DNA from: Cheilinus undulatus
Lineage: Eukaryota; Chordata; Actinopteri; Labriformes; Labridae
Direction: 5' to 3'
NCBI RefSeq assembly: GCF_018320785.1
Contig: NC_054866.1
Coordinates: 32,093,000-32,156,999, forward strand
Length of the DNA: 64,000 nt
How positions within the stretch are numbered: position 1 is the stretch's first letter; every line of letters begins with the position of its first letter. Shown one piece after another: positions 44,501 through 56,500 of this stretch. A program made the translations under genes and the position numbers. The notes beneath the pieces are model-generated. The model saw nothing but the letters and a program-made list of their open reading frames with translations. It was not told the origin of the DNA and made no database searches.

Positions 44501-47500
44501 GTCCTGGTTGTGCCAAACTTATTTCATTTAAGAATGATTGAGGCCACTGTGTTCTTGGGAACCTTTGTTGCAGCAGACCCCATGGCTTGGTTTTTGCTCT
44601 GATATGCCTTGTCAGCTGTGCAGCCTTCTATAGAGAGGTGTGTGTCTTTCCAAATCATGTCCAATCAATTTAATTTACCACAGGTGGACTCCAGTCAAGG
44701 AGCAGAAACATCTCAGCGAAGTTTAAGAAAAATGGGATGAACCTGAGCTAAATTTTAAGTGTTTTTGAAAAGGGTCTGAATACTTATGTCAATGTGCTAT
44801 TTCTGTTTTTTTCCTTTTAATTTATTTGCAGAAATGCCTAAAATTCTGTTTTCAGTTAGTCATTATGTGGTACTGAGAGTAGATTAATTAGAATATGTTT
44901 TTTGTTTTCTGTTGTAGCATCAGGCTACAACATAGAAAATTTTTAAAAAGTAAAGGGGGTCTGAATAATTTCTGAATGCACTTTAAGTTGTTATACAAAG
45001 GGATGACAGTCCTATAAGTTGTTGGCATATTGACTGTTTGCCTGATGAAGGTCTATTACCGAAAGGTTGCAAATAAATAGCCATTCACTAGGGCAGTGTG
45101 TCTGACTTTTCTGTTGTTGGCTGGATATGTTGCCCTCTGAAGTATGCATCCTACGGAATAGATATGCAAAGCAATTTTCCACATCATTCTGATTTTCAAA
45201 AATAATGTAGGATGGTAAATAGTTCCTCGATTCTCAGAACTAGTTAATATAACTATTTGTCTCAAAAACCAAGTATCAGTCTACAACAGGCTATATAACA
45301 ACAGCACCACAGACACCCATGGGTGGCTTTCTGTGTAAATCAAGAACAAACCCAACTTCAGGTCTGCAGGTTTCTTTGAAACAGCATTTTACTCCGTCTT
45401 GAGTGGCCTTGAGTGGCTTATCTCACCTCTCCAGCCACAAAGAAGAGCAGCGGCGTCTCCTCCTCCTTGGCTTTGTACTTGGCTATAAGCTTCTCTGCTA
45501 TTGGCTGGATCAATTCCTTTGCTGGCTCCAATTCACCTTCCTCCTCTGCATCTGAATGAACCAGGACAGAGATATAGAAAGACTTTGAAAGTATGGACAC
45601 AAATGCACCTGAGAGAGGAAAAATACACAGATGACTGAAATTTAACGGGGAGAATGAGAGGTGACTTGAGATGAGAGAAGACATGAAAGGAACTTCTCAG
45701 GTGGTCTGTGTCTGTTTCTTTCATCCAGGTTGACCTCAAGAGATATTTGAACAGTTCTGACAAATAACACAAGTATCACATCCAGCCTCACATCCTCACA
45801 GTCCTCACAAAGCCACCCAGCATTCCTGCCAAACACATTTTCCATGCCTTTAATTCTTTTGCACCTTCTTTATTAGCCTGTCAGTGCACAGATAACTCCC
45901 AGAACACGTCCAACAGACCTTTTGCCCTTTTGGCTCCCCAAGAATTTTCCACACAGTCTGACATTCAATATGCTCCACATAAATGTCACTTCAATCACAC
46001 ACAGGCTAAAGCCCAAACGTATGGAGCTGCAGAGTCCACTCACCCACGAACAGAACGAGGCAGGGTCCTTCATGGAGCTGCACGGCATTGGACTCATTGA
46101 GCTCCAGTACAGGTCGAGGGTGCCAGGGGAAGAGGCGGCAGTCTGGGTCGTTCAGCACCTCTACGCGGCCCTGTCGCGTGATCATGTGACCTTCTGCATC
46201 CAGGAGGATCAGCGTGGGAATACCTGGAGAGAAGATGGGCAGAAAGAGAGACAGATTTTCTAATTAACTTAGGAAATTCTCGCTTCCAGAAAAGGCCCCT
46301 TCCAGGCCCCTGAAAAACTCAGCTGTGATTTGTTCATCAATGCATGTGTGTTGGATCAGAATTGTTGGTGCTAGCAGCCTGATTAACAGTTACTTTATTT
46401 TGGAGCTTATAAGTATGTCAAACTATTATTTGGTTCTGATGTTCAAATTACTTATTTAATGGCACTTACAGACCCATTTTCATCACTGTTTCTGCCCATT
46501 TTTGCCAGTTGTAACACATTTTTGTGGCTTACAACCAAATTGTGCCACTTTTAAACAATTCTCGTTACTTTCTAACCCCTTTTCACCACTTTTTGCCACT
46601 TCTTTAGCTCTGTTAACCCATATTTGCAGCTTTTTAATCACTTTTTACAATTTGTCAGCCCATTTTGCCTCCTTTTGCCTTTCTTAGCCCATGTTTGCTA
46701 CTGTTTTCCAATTTTTGCCTCTTCAAACCCATTTTGCCTCTCTTTAAACACTTTTCTCCACTTTGTTTCTAACCAATTTTTGCCACTTTTAACATTTTTG
46801 CCTCTTTTCACAATTATTAAATCAATTTTTCCTCAAAGTTATTTCAGTTCCTTTTACTTTTTTCCCTGGCATCCAGACATTTGTGCACAGCATGGCTTAG
46901 CACTGAAGTCTGACATTATTTTTCTAATGGATCAGTTCAATGTGCGCATCCATATTGTCAGCATTATCAAAAATGGTTATTCTATTCTAAGAAAAAGGGA
47001 TTTCCATTTTGAAAAAGGCAACACTGTTTTACAGCATAAATATATACTTTTTGTTGCTTTAATAAGAGTGGTTTTAATTCAGGTTAAAAATAAAACATGG
47101 TTTTCATAGCTTAACTTTATGATGGACCACAATTTTGTTGGTCTCCGTGGGCCCTAGTAGGGCCAGGGCCCAGAAAGCTCTCCCTTTTAACCCCTCTTAT
47201 GGGTGGCCTTGGCTATGGTAAAAAAAAAAAAAGAAAAAAAAAAGAAATTCTGGGCACCAAATTTTGGTTTTAACTCTCAAAAATTGCAGGAAACCCTGCA
47301 CACGCTATAAGTTGCACAAATACAACCAAGCCCTTGGTATAGAAACACCGCTTGCAGACGGTGCTCTTTCTGGTAAAAGTAAGGCTGATGTTCTGATGGT
47401 TTTTAAGCTTCTGTACATTTCATACCCTTCATCATTAAAATACCAGAAATGTTATTTCTTTAAAGTAAATAAAAGAGAATTGAGGTATCTTGACAACCTC

Positions 47501-50500
47501 AGTTGCCTTTAAGTCTATATACACTCTCCATACACATATATTCTTTTCATTTAATCCCTCAGTATGTTATTTGTTTGTTTTATTTGTACCCTCTGTCCAC
47601 ATGGCCTTATTGCTGTTGTCATATTCTCACATTACCCTTTTGATTACAATCTACTGCTTTCTTAGCCTTATCAGACAAATGACACCACCCAGGAGCAAAT
47701 AAGCGAGTCTGTCTATGCATGTGGACTAAAGTCAGACATAAAGATGAGGGGGGCCATCGTGAACTGCACGGCTGTATGAGTGCGGGGCAGTGTTGACTCG
47801 TCCTCAGTACATTCCTCACATTCTTTGCAGGAGAGGCAGAGCTCCTGCTAACTTCATCCACAGGCCTCTGCACAAGCACAGAGCAAGGAATTAAGAGACA
47901 AGAGCTAGGAGCGGAGGGAGAGCCACGGTACTTCCGTAATGAACAAGACTGTAAAGTTGATAAGCTGCCCACATTCCTCAGGCTGCAGGGCAATCTGCGG
48001 TTTTGTTTGCCTGTCCTGCAGAGAGAGCTGTCAGCCTTTCTGAAAGGGTTTCTGTGTGACATAAATAGGCCTGCTAGGTATTTTTTTTTCAACTCTGTTA
48101 CACAGCATATGATGGGTTGATGTGAAATACCTTGTATTCCATAGAGTCTGTTGAGTCGTGATCGCCGAGCCTCGTCTGAATATGGCACCGCCAACCACGG
48201 CATCTCACTGAAGTACTGCTTAAAGGACTCCTCTGACCTGGAGGGGTTGGAAAGCAAAACAACAGAAAGTGATTTATTTTTTCTCACTTAACACTTGCAT
48301 CAATTTGGCATGAACACTATGCAAAATGCCGTGTACAGTTTAGTTCCAATTTAGGTGTATACATTCAAGAGTAAATCGTCCTACTGCTTGATGCAGGGGT
48401 GTAACTTCTGGACACTGACATTTGACTCCATTCTTCCTTTGCAAAACTGCTCAAGCTCTGTCAGGTTGCAAAGAGAATAGGCATGAACAGTCTGCTTCAT
48501 CAAAAATTCTCTATTGGATTGAGGTCTGGGTTTTGACTCCTGCTCTTTGTCCTGCTGGAAAATATATTCTCTCTGAAGTCGTAGTTGTCTTGCAGACTGA
48601 ATGGGATTGTCCTCCAGGATTTTCCTAGACTTTGCTGCATTCCTTCCTTTTACCCTCTAAAAGCCTTCCATTGCCATCAGCAGAGAAACATCCCTGCGGC
48701 ATGATGATGCCACCACCATTCTTACCAGAGGGGATGGTGTGTTTCTGGCAATGTGCAGAGTGTGGTATCCACCAGACATAGTGTTTTGTTTGATGGCCAA
48801 AAAGCACAATTTTGGTCTCATCAGACCAAAGACCTTTCTTCCACTTGACCATAGCGTCTCCCACATACCTTTGAGTGAACTCTTGTGGAGATTTAATAGT
48901 ATTTTTCCTAAACAGTGGCTTTCTCTTTACCACTCTCCCATAAAACTTTGTCTGATGAAGAACCCAGGCAACAGTTGTTGTATGCAGAGTCTCTCCCACA
49001 TCTCTCTGCTGAAGCTTGTAACTCCTTCAAGTTCTATATTCTAGCATTTCATGATGATGGATTTAACTGAACTCAGAGAAATGTTCAGTGACTAAGATTT
49101 TTTTCATATCCATCCTCTGACTTATACTTTCCAGTAACATTTTCTCTGAGTTGTTTGGAGTGTTCTTTTGTCTTCATGGTGTAACGGTAGCCAGGAAAAT
49201 GGATTAACAGTGACTGGACCTTCCAGACACAGATGTCTTTGTACTACAATTACTTGAGACACATTCACTGCACTCAGGTGATCTCCATTTCACCAACTGC
49301 AAGACTACTAATAAAAATATGTTGGACCTCTGTTGACTTAGGTCAGTCACTTTAAAGGGCGTGAATATTTATGCTGGCACTTATTTTACCTTACCTTTTT
49401 ATTTAATTGATAATATTTTTAAAAACCTGTTTACAATATGATATTAAAGAGGTTTTGCTGTCAAAAAAGCCAAATTATACTGACCACAATTGATTTATAA
49501 AAGGGTAAAACATCCAAAGGGGGTGAATACTTTTTTACAGGCAGTATATATGTGTCAATAAATCCAATCTTGTCCATGTTTTCGCAGAGTAATTCTCACC
49601 TGTCAGCACTGACAAACACAATCTCAAACTTCTGTCCCGACTCTTTGACGGTTCGATACGACTCCACCAAAACTCGAGTCAGGCTGCGGCATGGCGGGCA
49701 CTAAAAGAGCAAAAATAGGGGAAAAAAGAAAGGACTACATCAATTATTAAGAGTCACAAAGCTTCCAATTCTTTCGGTATTTCTGAACTCTGCGCCTCTT
49801 TTCATCTTGTTTTGTATCCAGCTGTGTTTCAATAAAGCCTGGCCCTCTTTAAACATTAATCCTGCTCTAATACTCGAGAGAGACAATGTGTGTGTGTGTA
49901 TTTAGAGAGCCAGCACTCTATCTAGGCAGAGGAGGGGTTGATGGTATGGTTGGCATTAGAATGACATCAGAGGGCCATGGCAACATTAAGCAAAGCAAAC
50001 AAGTCTTAACTTCCAGCCCCTGTCCTTGAATAATCTCTACTTTCCCTCTGTCAGCTCTCCCACCAGAGCAACAGGTAGTAAAAAATGTACATCACTAAAT
50101 ATTACAGCAGACAGGCGAAAAGAACTTACCCAGTCATGATTAAGGAGGGACATTTTGGGATAACTTCCCTAGAATTCTAAAAAAGAGTCATCCAAAAACT
50201 TCTCTGTGAGATATTTAAGAAATCAAATAGAGTACCACTGGATTTCATTTGTCTAGATCTCAAAAACAAGCCTCAACATTTACATTTTTTGATATTTTTC
50301 AAACCCATGACTGTTTGCTACATAAAGGGAGTATTTTTGCATACTTTTTATCTTCTTATTTCATTAGAACAGGGTATTTTTATAAGTCATGCAAATGTTA
50401 ATGTGTAAATGTAAATGTAAATGCATCTTTACATTTACTTATAAATGGCTCTATGTAGATCTGCTATGGTTTCATACATGAATTATTTCATGTATAAAAA

Positions 50501-53500
50501 ATCTCATTACTATTATTGAACATGCAGTTAAGTAAATGATCAACTGGTAACATATTGATTTAATGCAGACAGCAGTCAATTACCACCCACGCTGATTACA
50601 GAGAGTCTGAGACTTGTATTGATCCATTCATGATTAACACAAAGGTATGATGGGACAAAGAGTGAAACCCTGATCAAAATGCTGCTCATTTATTGACTTT
50701 TTCTTCCCTTTATGTGGACTGGTTTTATTAGGACTACTGTAGACAGCAGAGTGGTCTGATCTGATCTAATTTAGACAGGACATTAGTTCAAATCAATTTG
50801 ACAAACTTTTTTATAAGAATAAAAAGGAAAATGAATTAGATAATCCTAAAAATAACATAGGCCCAAGCTAAAATAGAACATTTCCTCTGAATGACCACTG
50901 GCACACCAGAAGAAGGGAATGCAGTGATTCTGCTCTCTGTCTGTAATCTTTAATTTGTAAGTTTTTTTTAGCCTAAGCTAATTCCGGTTCAAGGTGTCAA
51001 ATAGCAATGTTTATGTAAAATATTGTACATGGTCCCTTTAAAAATAAATACATTAAAATAAACAAAAAACAAGTAAAATAAAGTCATTTCGGACATTTTA
51101 TGAGTATTATTAGATACTAAAACACTTACAACACCAAAATTGAAAAAATAAACATGCTGTGACAAAAGGTCCTTTAAGTTCGCTTTATTTGAGCCCTTAT
51201 TCAAAGCTGTTCCCGCTTGCAGAGACACAGAGGGCCACATCACAGGCTCTGTGTATTTATTTCTCTCCATTAAGAGCAATACAGGCTGTCTCTAGTGTAA
51301 TGATATGCAGCGTTTGACAAAGTATGATGCCAGGACAGAACAGCCTGATTGGTTATCACAATGTATTGTGGGAAACAAAAAGTCAATATGTCAGATAGCA
51401 TTAGTCACAAACAGCAGAAATGATCAAAAATAGATTAAAACATGGATAAAAAGACATTCAATACTGGAGTTACTGCAGTAGATTTAATCATTAAATGCCC
51501 TGGAAAGTCACCCAAGTTCCAGGCTCACGATTAAAGTTACCACTAGGGCTATGAAGGCATGGATAGTGTCACTAGAATGGCAAAACAAAATTCTCTAAAG
51601 GGACAATCAAGTCAGTATTGTATCACATTGCATTTGCATTGCATAACTTTGCATTATAAACTAAAGCAACATAAAATTGGCACAGTGTTTTTATTTCATC
51701 CTCTTAAAGTTTTACTGCATTAACAGTCTAAGAGAAAAGCATCTCTCACACTGAAGGCCAAAAGGCAAATTTTCAGTGAAATTTAGGTCATGATTCTCTG
51801 CGGCAGGCCATTTCAGGTGCATTGAACAGTACAGGGAAATATGTATACTTAACATCGGTGTGAAAGAATACCATGGCCAGGTGTTGGCATTTCACATTAG
51901 TAAAATTACTTTAATGGCAGCTGGAGTGACACAAGCAACCACCAGAAATTTGGTGCAGAAACACCACAAATAAATGTGTGTAATGGCTTTTGTGCCTTGT
52001 CCTTTCTAATTTATCATGAGTCTGGGGTGAGAGCCAGCCTCAAGGCGTCACGGTTCTGCAGAGCCGGTCTCTGAGGCTGCGGCTCTGGCAGCTGCCGAGC
52101 TGACTGGCTGTGGTTTGTGCCTGTGCTCCATCTCATCAGGAAAGAGCTCACTGATGATAAAAGAAAAACGCCCTTCCACGCATCACTGAGCCGAGTCACA
52201 ACCTTTACTGGATAACGGCAGAGGGAGACAATAGTGATGATGTCAGAGGGGCGTGGTGACTGACTGGGGCTGTAACAAAGGTCTAAAGGTGGTGAAAAGA
52301 CTGACAGGGAGAGTTAACTGCTGCTAATGTAAACACACAGTCACAATGAAGTCACCTCCCCCCTCCTGCTTCATTCTCTTATCTGTCTCCGCTAACCGCT
52401 TCGTATCCTCCTGCCCTGCTCTGCTGCTTTCTTCTCAGCCCTGTTTCAGTGTTTTCACAAAATCAGGAGGCCAGTGGAGTAAAAGAAGAAAACATCCAGG
52501 TCATCTTTGTCTCTCTTTTTTCCTGCTATGAATACTCACCCAGTGTGCAGAGAAGTACACTCCCACGTAGTGTCCCTCCAGAGAGCTGCTGTCTGTCGTC
52601 TGCCTGTTGTTCCTGAGCAGAGGCCCCGCCACCACTTCAGCAAATGGCTTTGGACCCCAGGGGAACTCCAGGCCTGGGAGGACGGGAAGGGATGCAAGAA
52701 AAGGGAACAGGAAACAAAAATCAGGGGAAAACACCTGAGAAAATAATAATCCCTTTCTACCACATTCATGATTTAAAGCCCACGTGATGAATTTTGAATT
52801 TGCATTGATCTTGGCGCCCCCTGTGGACAAAGCCATACATCAGTTTTACTTGCTGATATCTGTTTAAGGAACGAGCAGTGTTTTCTGATAGGAAAATTAG
52901 TTTTAATATGTAAAAAAACTCAAATGGCGCAAATGTGACTGAGTTCAGCTCAAGCATGAGGACAAGATTTACCTCCAAAGAGGATCTGAGAATGGCGATT
53001 CTAGCCCTACTAAGTCTACACATTTCACACTGTTTTTCTGCAGCCATGGTGATACTGTATTAGAGAGATGCTAATACAAGACCCATGTATACAATACAAT
53101 ACAATACAATACAATAACTTTATTTATCCCCGAAGGGAAATTCATTTGTCTGGAGTCTCATCTGTTAATGGTAGGTGTTTATGGTACGTCTATGGTATAT
53201 GTGGATTAAGTAGGACTGTTGATCAGTTCAGATCCAAATCTAGACATTGTAGCACAAAGCATTTAAATTCTACATTTTGTGTCAAAAATGTGTGACTGCC
53301 CTCTACAGGTTGACACCATCTACTGCAACCAAATAAAAACAAACAAAAAAAAAATATCATGGCCCTTGGATATCATAAGTAGCTAGTCAGTACTCTATAC
53401 TCTGAATTATCTACTTTTTACTTTTACTCGAGTGAATTTATAGACCAGTACTTCTATTTCTGATTAAGTACATTTTTAACCAAAGTAGTCTGTCACTCCA

Positions 53501-56500
53501 AATACCAGACATAGGTGTTATTAAAGTTAAAAAATAGGGTAAAATCTCGTCTTGTTCTTGTGAGCCCCAAATCTCATCTTGACACATCCCTAGTGTTCAA
53601 TTAGGGTTTCTATATTTTGGACTTTTTTTTGCTACAATTTTTGCTTTAGTTTTTTCAAGCCCTTATTTCTGACACACTAGAAAGAGCTCCGCTGCCCACT
53701 CTGGATGCTGACCCCCCACTTGAGAACCACTGTTCTACACAACCATATGTAACCATTTCACACTAAGGTAGTTCCCAGCTAATGTTTAAAATCTAAAAAG
53801 TATCATGGGTACTGAATGATGTTGTGGCAGATTAGGGACAGCAGGATGGAGGGAGTGAGCATGTCTTATCCCCCTCCCTCCCAAACTATTTCATGATGCT
53901 CTGCAGGCATACATTCCAGGATAGTTGCATCTCAGCTGAATCTCTGGGGTTTAGTTCCTCTTTAAATAAAGTGTACACGTAGAGTTTCCTGTGAAAAAAC
54001 TCATTCTTCTTACTTCAATTACATTGAAGTGAGTGTTCATTTACTGGGAATCTTTGCCATTTCTACAGTAACTCATATGACACCTACCTACCAAGCTCCC
54101 CAGCAGTGGTTTTAAGCATTAAAAATGATAAGAAATCATAACTGTCGGCTGCTTTTGGAGGTTATATCGAAGCTTTTCGAAGCCTTTTTCATCATCTGAC
54201 AAAGACTCCTCAAAGGAGCTTATAGATGTCTGTAGATTAGGTGTCCTGTGGAATGTCTCAATGATTTATCGATTAACTATTGTACCTATGACCTCTGTCT
54301 GTACCATGGCATCCTTCTCATGTTTGTATTGCTTTCAGGATTCTTATGATACAAAGTAGCTTCAAAATATGGTTTTAATGATGACTGAATGAAACCGACG
54401 CCTCAAAAGCAGATGGAATTTGGCAGAAATCCTTCCTTCTTGCTCTCTTTCACACTTTCTATTTCCTTTTCAAGGTGTCTTCATTGTTAATGTCAAACTC
54501 TAGAGATGCATTTAATTCAACTGAGTTGTAAAGGAGGTAGAAATAAATTAAACCTTATACCTCATTCATAATGGCCTCTTTATTCCAACGTGGTTGTCTA
54601 GGGCGTCATTAGGCAGGAATGACACGTCTGTACTGCGCTGCTGCGTCCTTTTTATTGTTGTCCTGATTGTAAAAGTGCTCTCAATCTTTATGCTGCAGGC
54701 AAGTCTAACACCACTCAAGTCCAGCCTTTCATGAGGAGTGAAAAGCACAGGGGTCCTGAATTGTGCATCCGCCCCTCTCTGTCACAATGTTCTGCAAACC
54801 TTTAAGTGTGCTTTTCATCACCCAACTAGAGCTCGAATTGATTTGTCATGTAAAGAGCCTCTCCCAGTATGCGTCTCAAAGAGTACCATAGGGAGAATTT
54901 ATCAAAATGTGCAATGAAGCACATTTACAGGCCTGTTTTCCCTAAAAGTGGCAAAAAAAACCTCACAGAAAATGTGGACAGAATCAGATGTCTGAGCTCA
55001 TATTTGCCTGTGAGATCAGAGGTTAATCGGTTCTGTAGCCACATGAAGTTTGGAAGAACAGTTAATGAATCATGGATAATACTGCAGGCTTGGATCAGCT
55101 TCATTAACCAGGCAGCAAAATCTGTCACAATCGTGCAAAATCCATTCTGCCTCACTGCTACACTGCCACTGTCCGGCTTTTCTCCCTCCTGATATGACTA
55201 ATGGTTTTTTCCACACTAGTCTAAAAGGGTCTGAAGAGGCAAAATGCTGAAATCTTCTACAGAGGACGTCCTCTGTAGAGGTAAGGAATGCATGCCGGCT
55301 TTTTTAATCCTCTCTTTCCACTTCAAAGTGCAGAAATGATAGGGTTTGCACTTGAGTGAGAGAGACATAAACACGCTATAATATTCATGCAGCACTATAA
55401 TTATGAAAGCATCAACACAAATGATGTGGGAAGAAAATCAATGCAAAATGTTAGCAGTAATGTGTCTACTAAGAAGACTCTGACCGGGCATGTTGTAAAC
55501 ATTATTACTGAGAGTGTTGTGTCTACAGGTGTGACCTTCATCTCTGTAACATTACAGTTTATCTCACCTACTACAGTTATGTGCATAAGCTTTGCTCTTT
55601 AAAATAAAGCTGTCAAATTACTTACTTTTACCAACAATCATATTAATCTAACACTAGTGTCTTTGCAGCCATAAGTTTCTGTGCTCAATATACTTTACAC
55701 CAGTGGTTCTCAACTGGTGTGGCAAGGCAAACTGGTGTGGCTTGAGGCAAGTCTTGGTGTGCCTTTGGAATTTTTACAACCCTACATTAAAACTTCAGCT
55801 ATGCAACAACATAACAAGCTTTAAAGAGGCTATTTTGTATGAAAATGGATAAAGTGTGCCTTGAGACTTTGGCTGCCTTGGGCAAAAAAAGGTTTAAAAC
55901 CTCTGCTTTACACAAACAAAATGCAGCAATTTGCAACATCAAAATACTTGATGAGTACTTGCACTAAGTGTGTAATCTAAACATCACTTATGGTTCTACC
56001 AAACAGATGAAAATGGTGGCAGGTCAAATACAAAATAAAAAAGATCTGAGACAACAGTGAAACTTCACAGATTTGCTCCAGTGGCCTTGAGTTGCTGCAC
56101 CCAGAAGCACCTAACTACTCGAAAAATGCATCCTTCTGAAGGGCACCGTTTGTATCAGACGTCACCATGTCTGTCTTGTGCATGTTACCTACTGGATGCC
56201 GGTGCTAAATAAATGCTTTTGTCCACAAATTCCTCACAGTAATCTTTGGAGTGTACATTTTTTACATGAAGTGGTTTGAAAGTATAAAGGGCTTGAATTA
56301 GAAACGTACATTTCATGAAGTGAACTCCTCTGCCTCCCAGCTCCCCAAACACATCTAAGGCCATGTGGCATTTGTAACAGAAGCTCAGGGTGGGCTAACG
56401 TTAATGCTAGCTAGCACCAGTGTTATGCAGTGTGTGTCAGATTGCATTCTTCTGTTAGTATGGTAGACTTTAATGCAGTACAGAGCACTTGATTACCATT

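Larger units (their letters stand above)
35706..45426. other. nxn intron 7, 9.7 kb
   Basis: Holds Tc1/mariner relics (36000-36425, 39681-40350, 44300-44992), an invertebrate/fish-wide interspersed repeat (40495-41195), repeat X with a nested Harbinger-like element (41198-42370), and short CTG (43739) and C12 (43820) runs. 37000-39600 and 42400-43990 show no recognisable repeat or gene. Confidence 0.7.

Noticed and set aside
46624-47109. 161-codon frame as a hydrophobic membrane protein
   Set aside because: Lies in the T-rich array of repeat family A; the Phe/Leu content follows base composition.
47619-48287. 222-codon frame on the minus strand as a separate gene
   Set aside because: It is nxn exon 5 (48237-48131) read through into both neighbouring introns.
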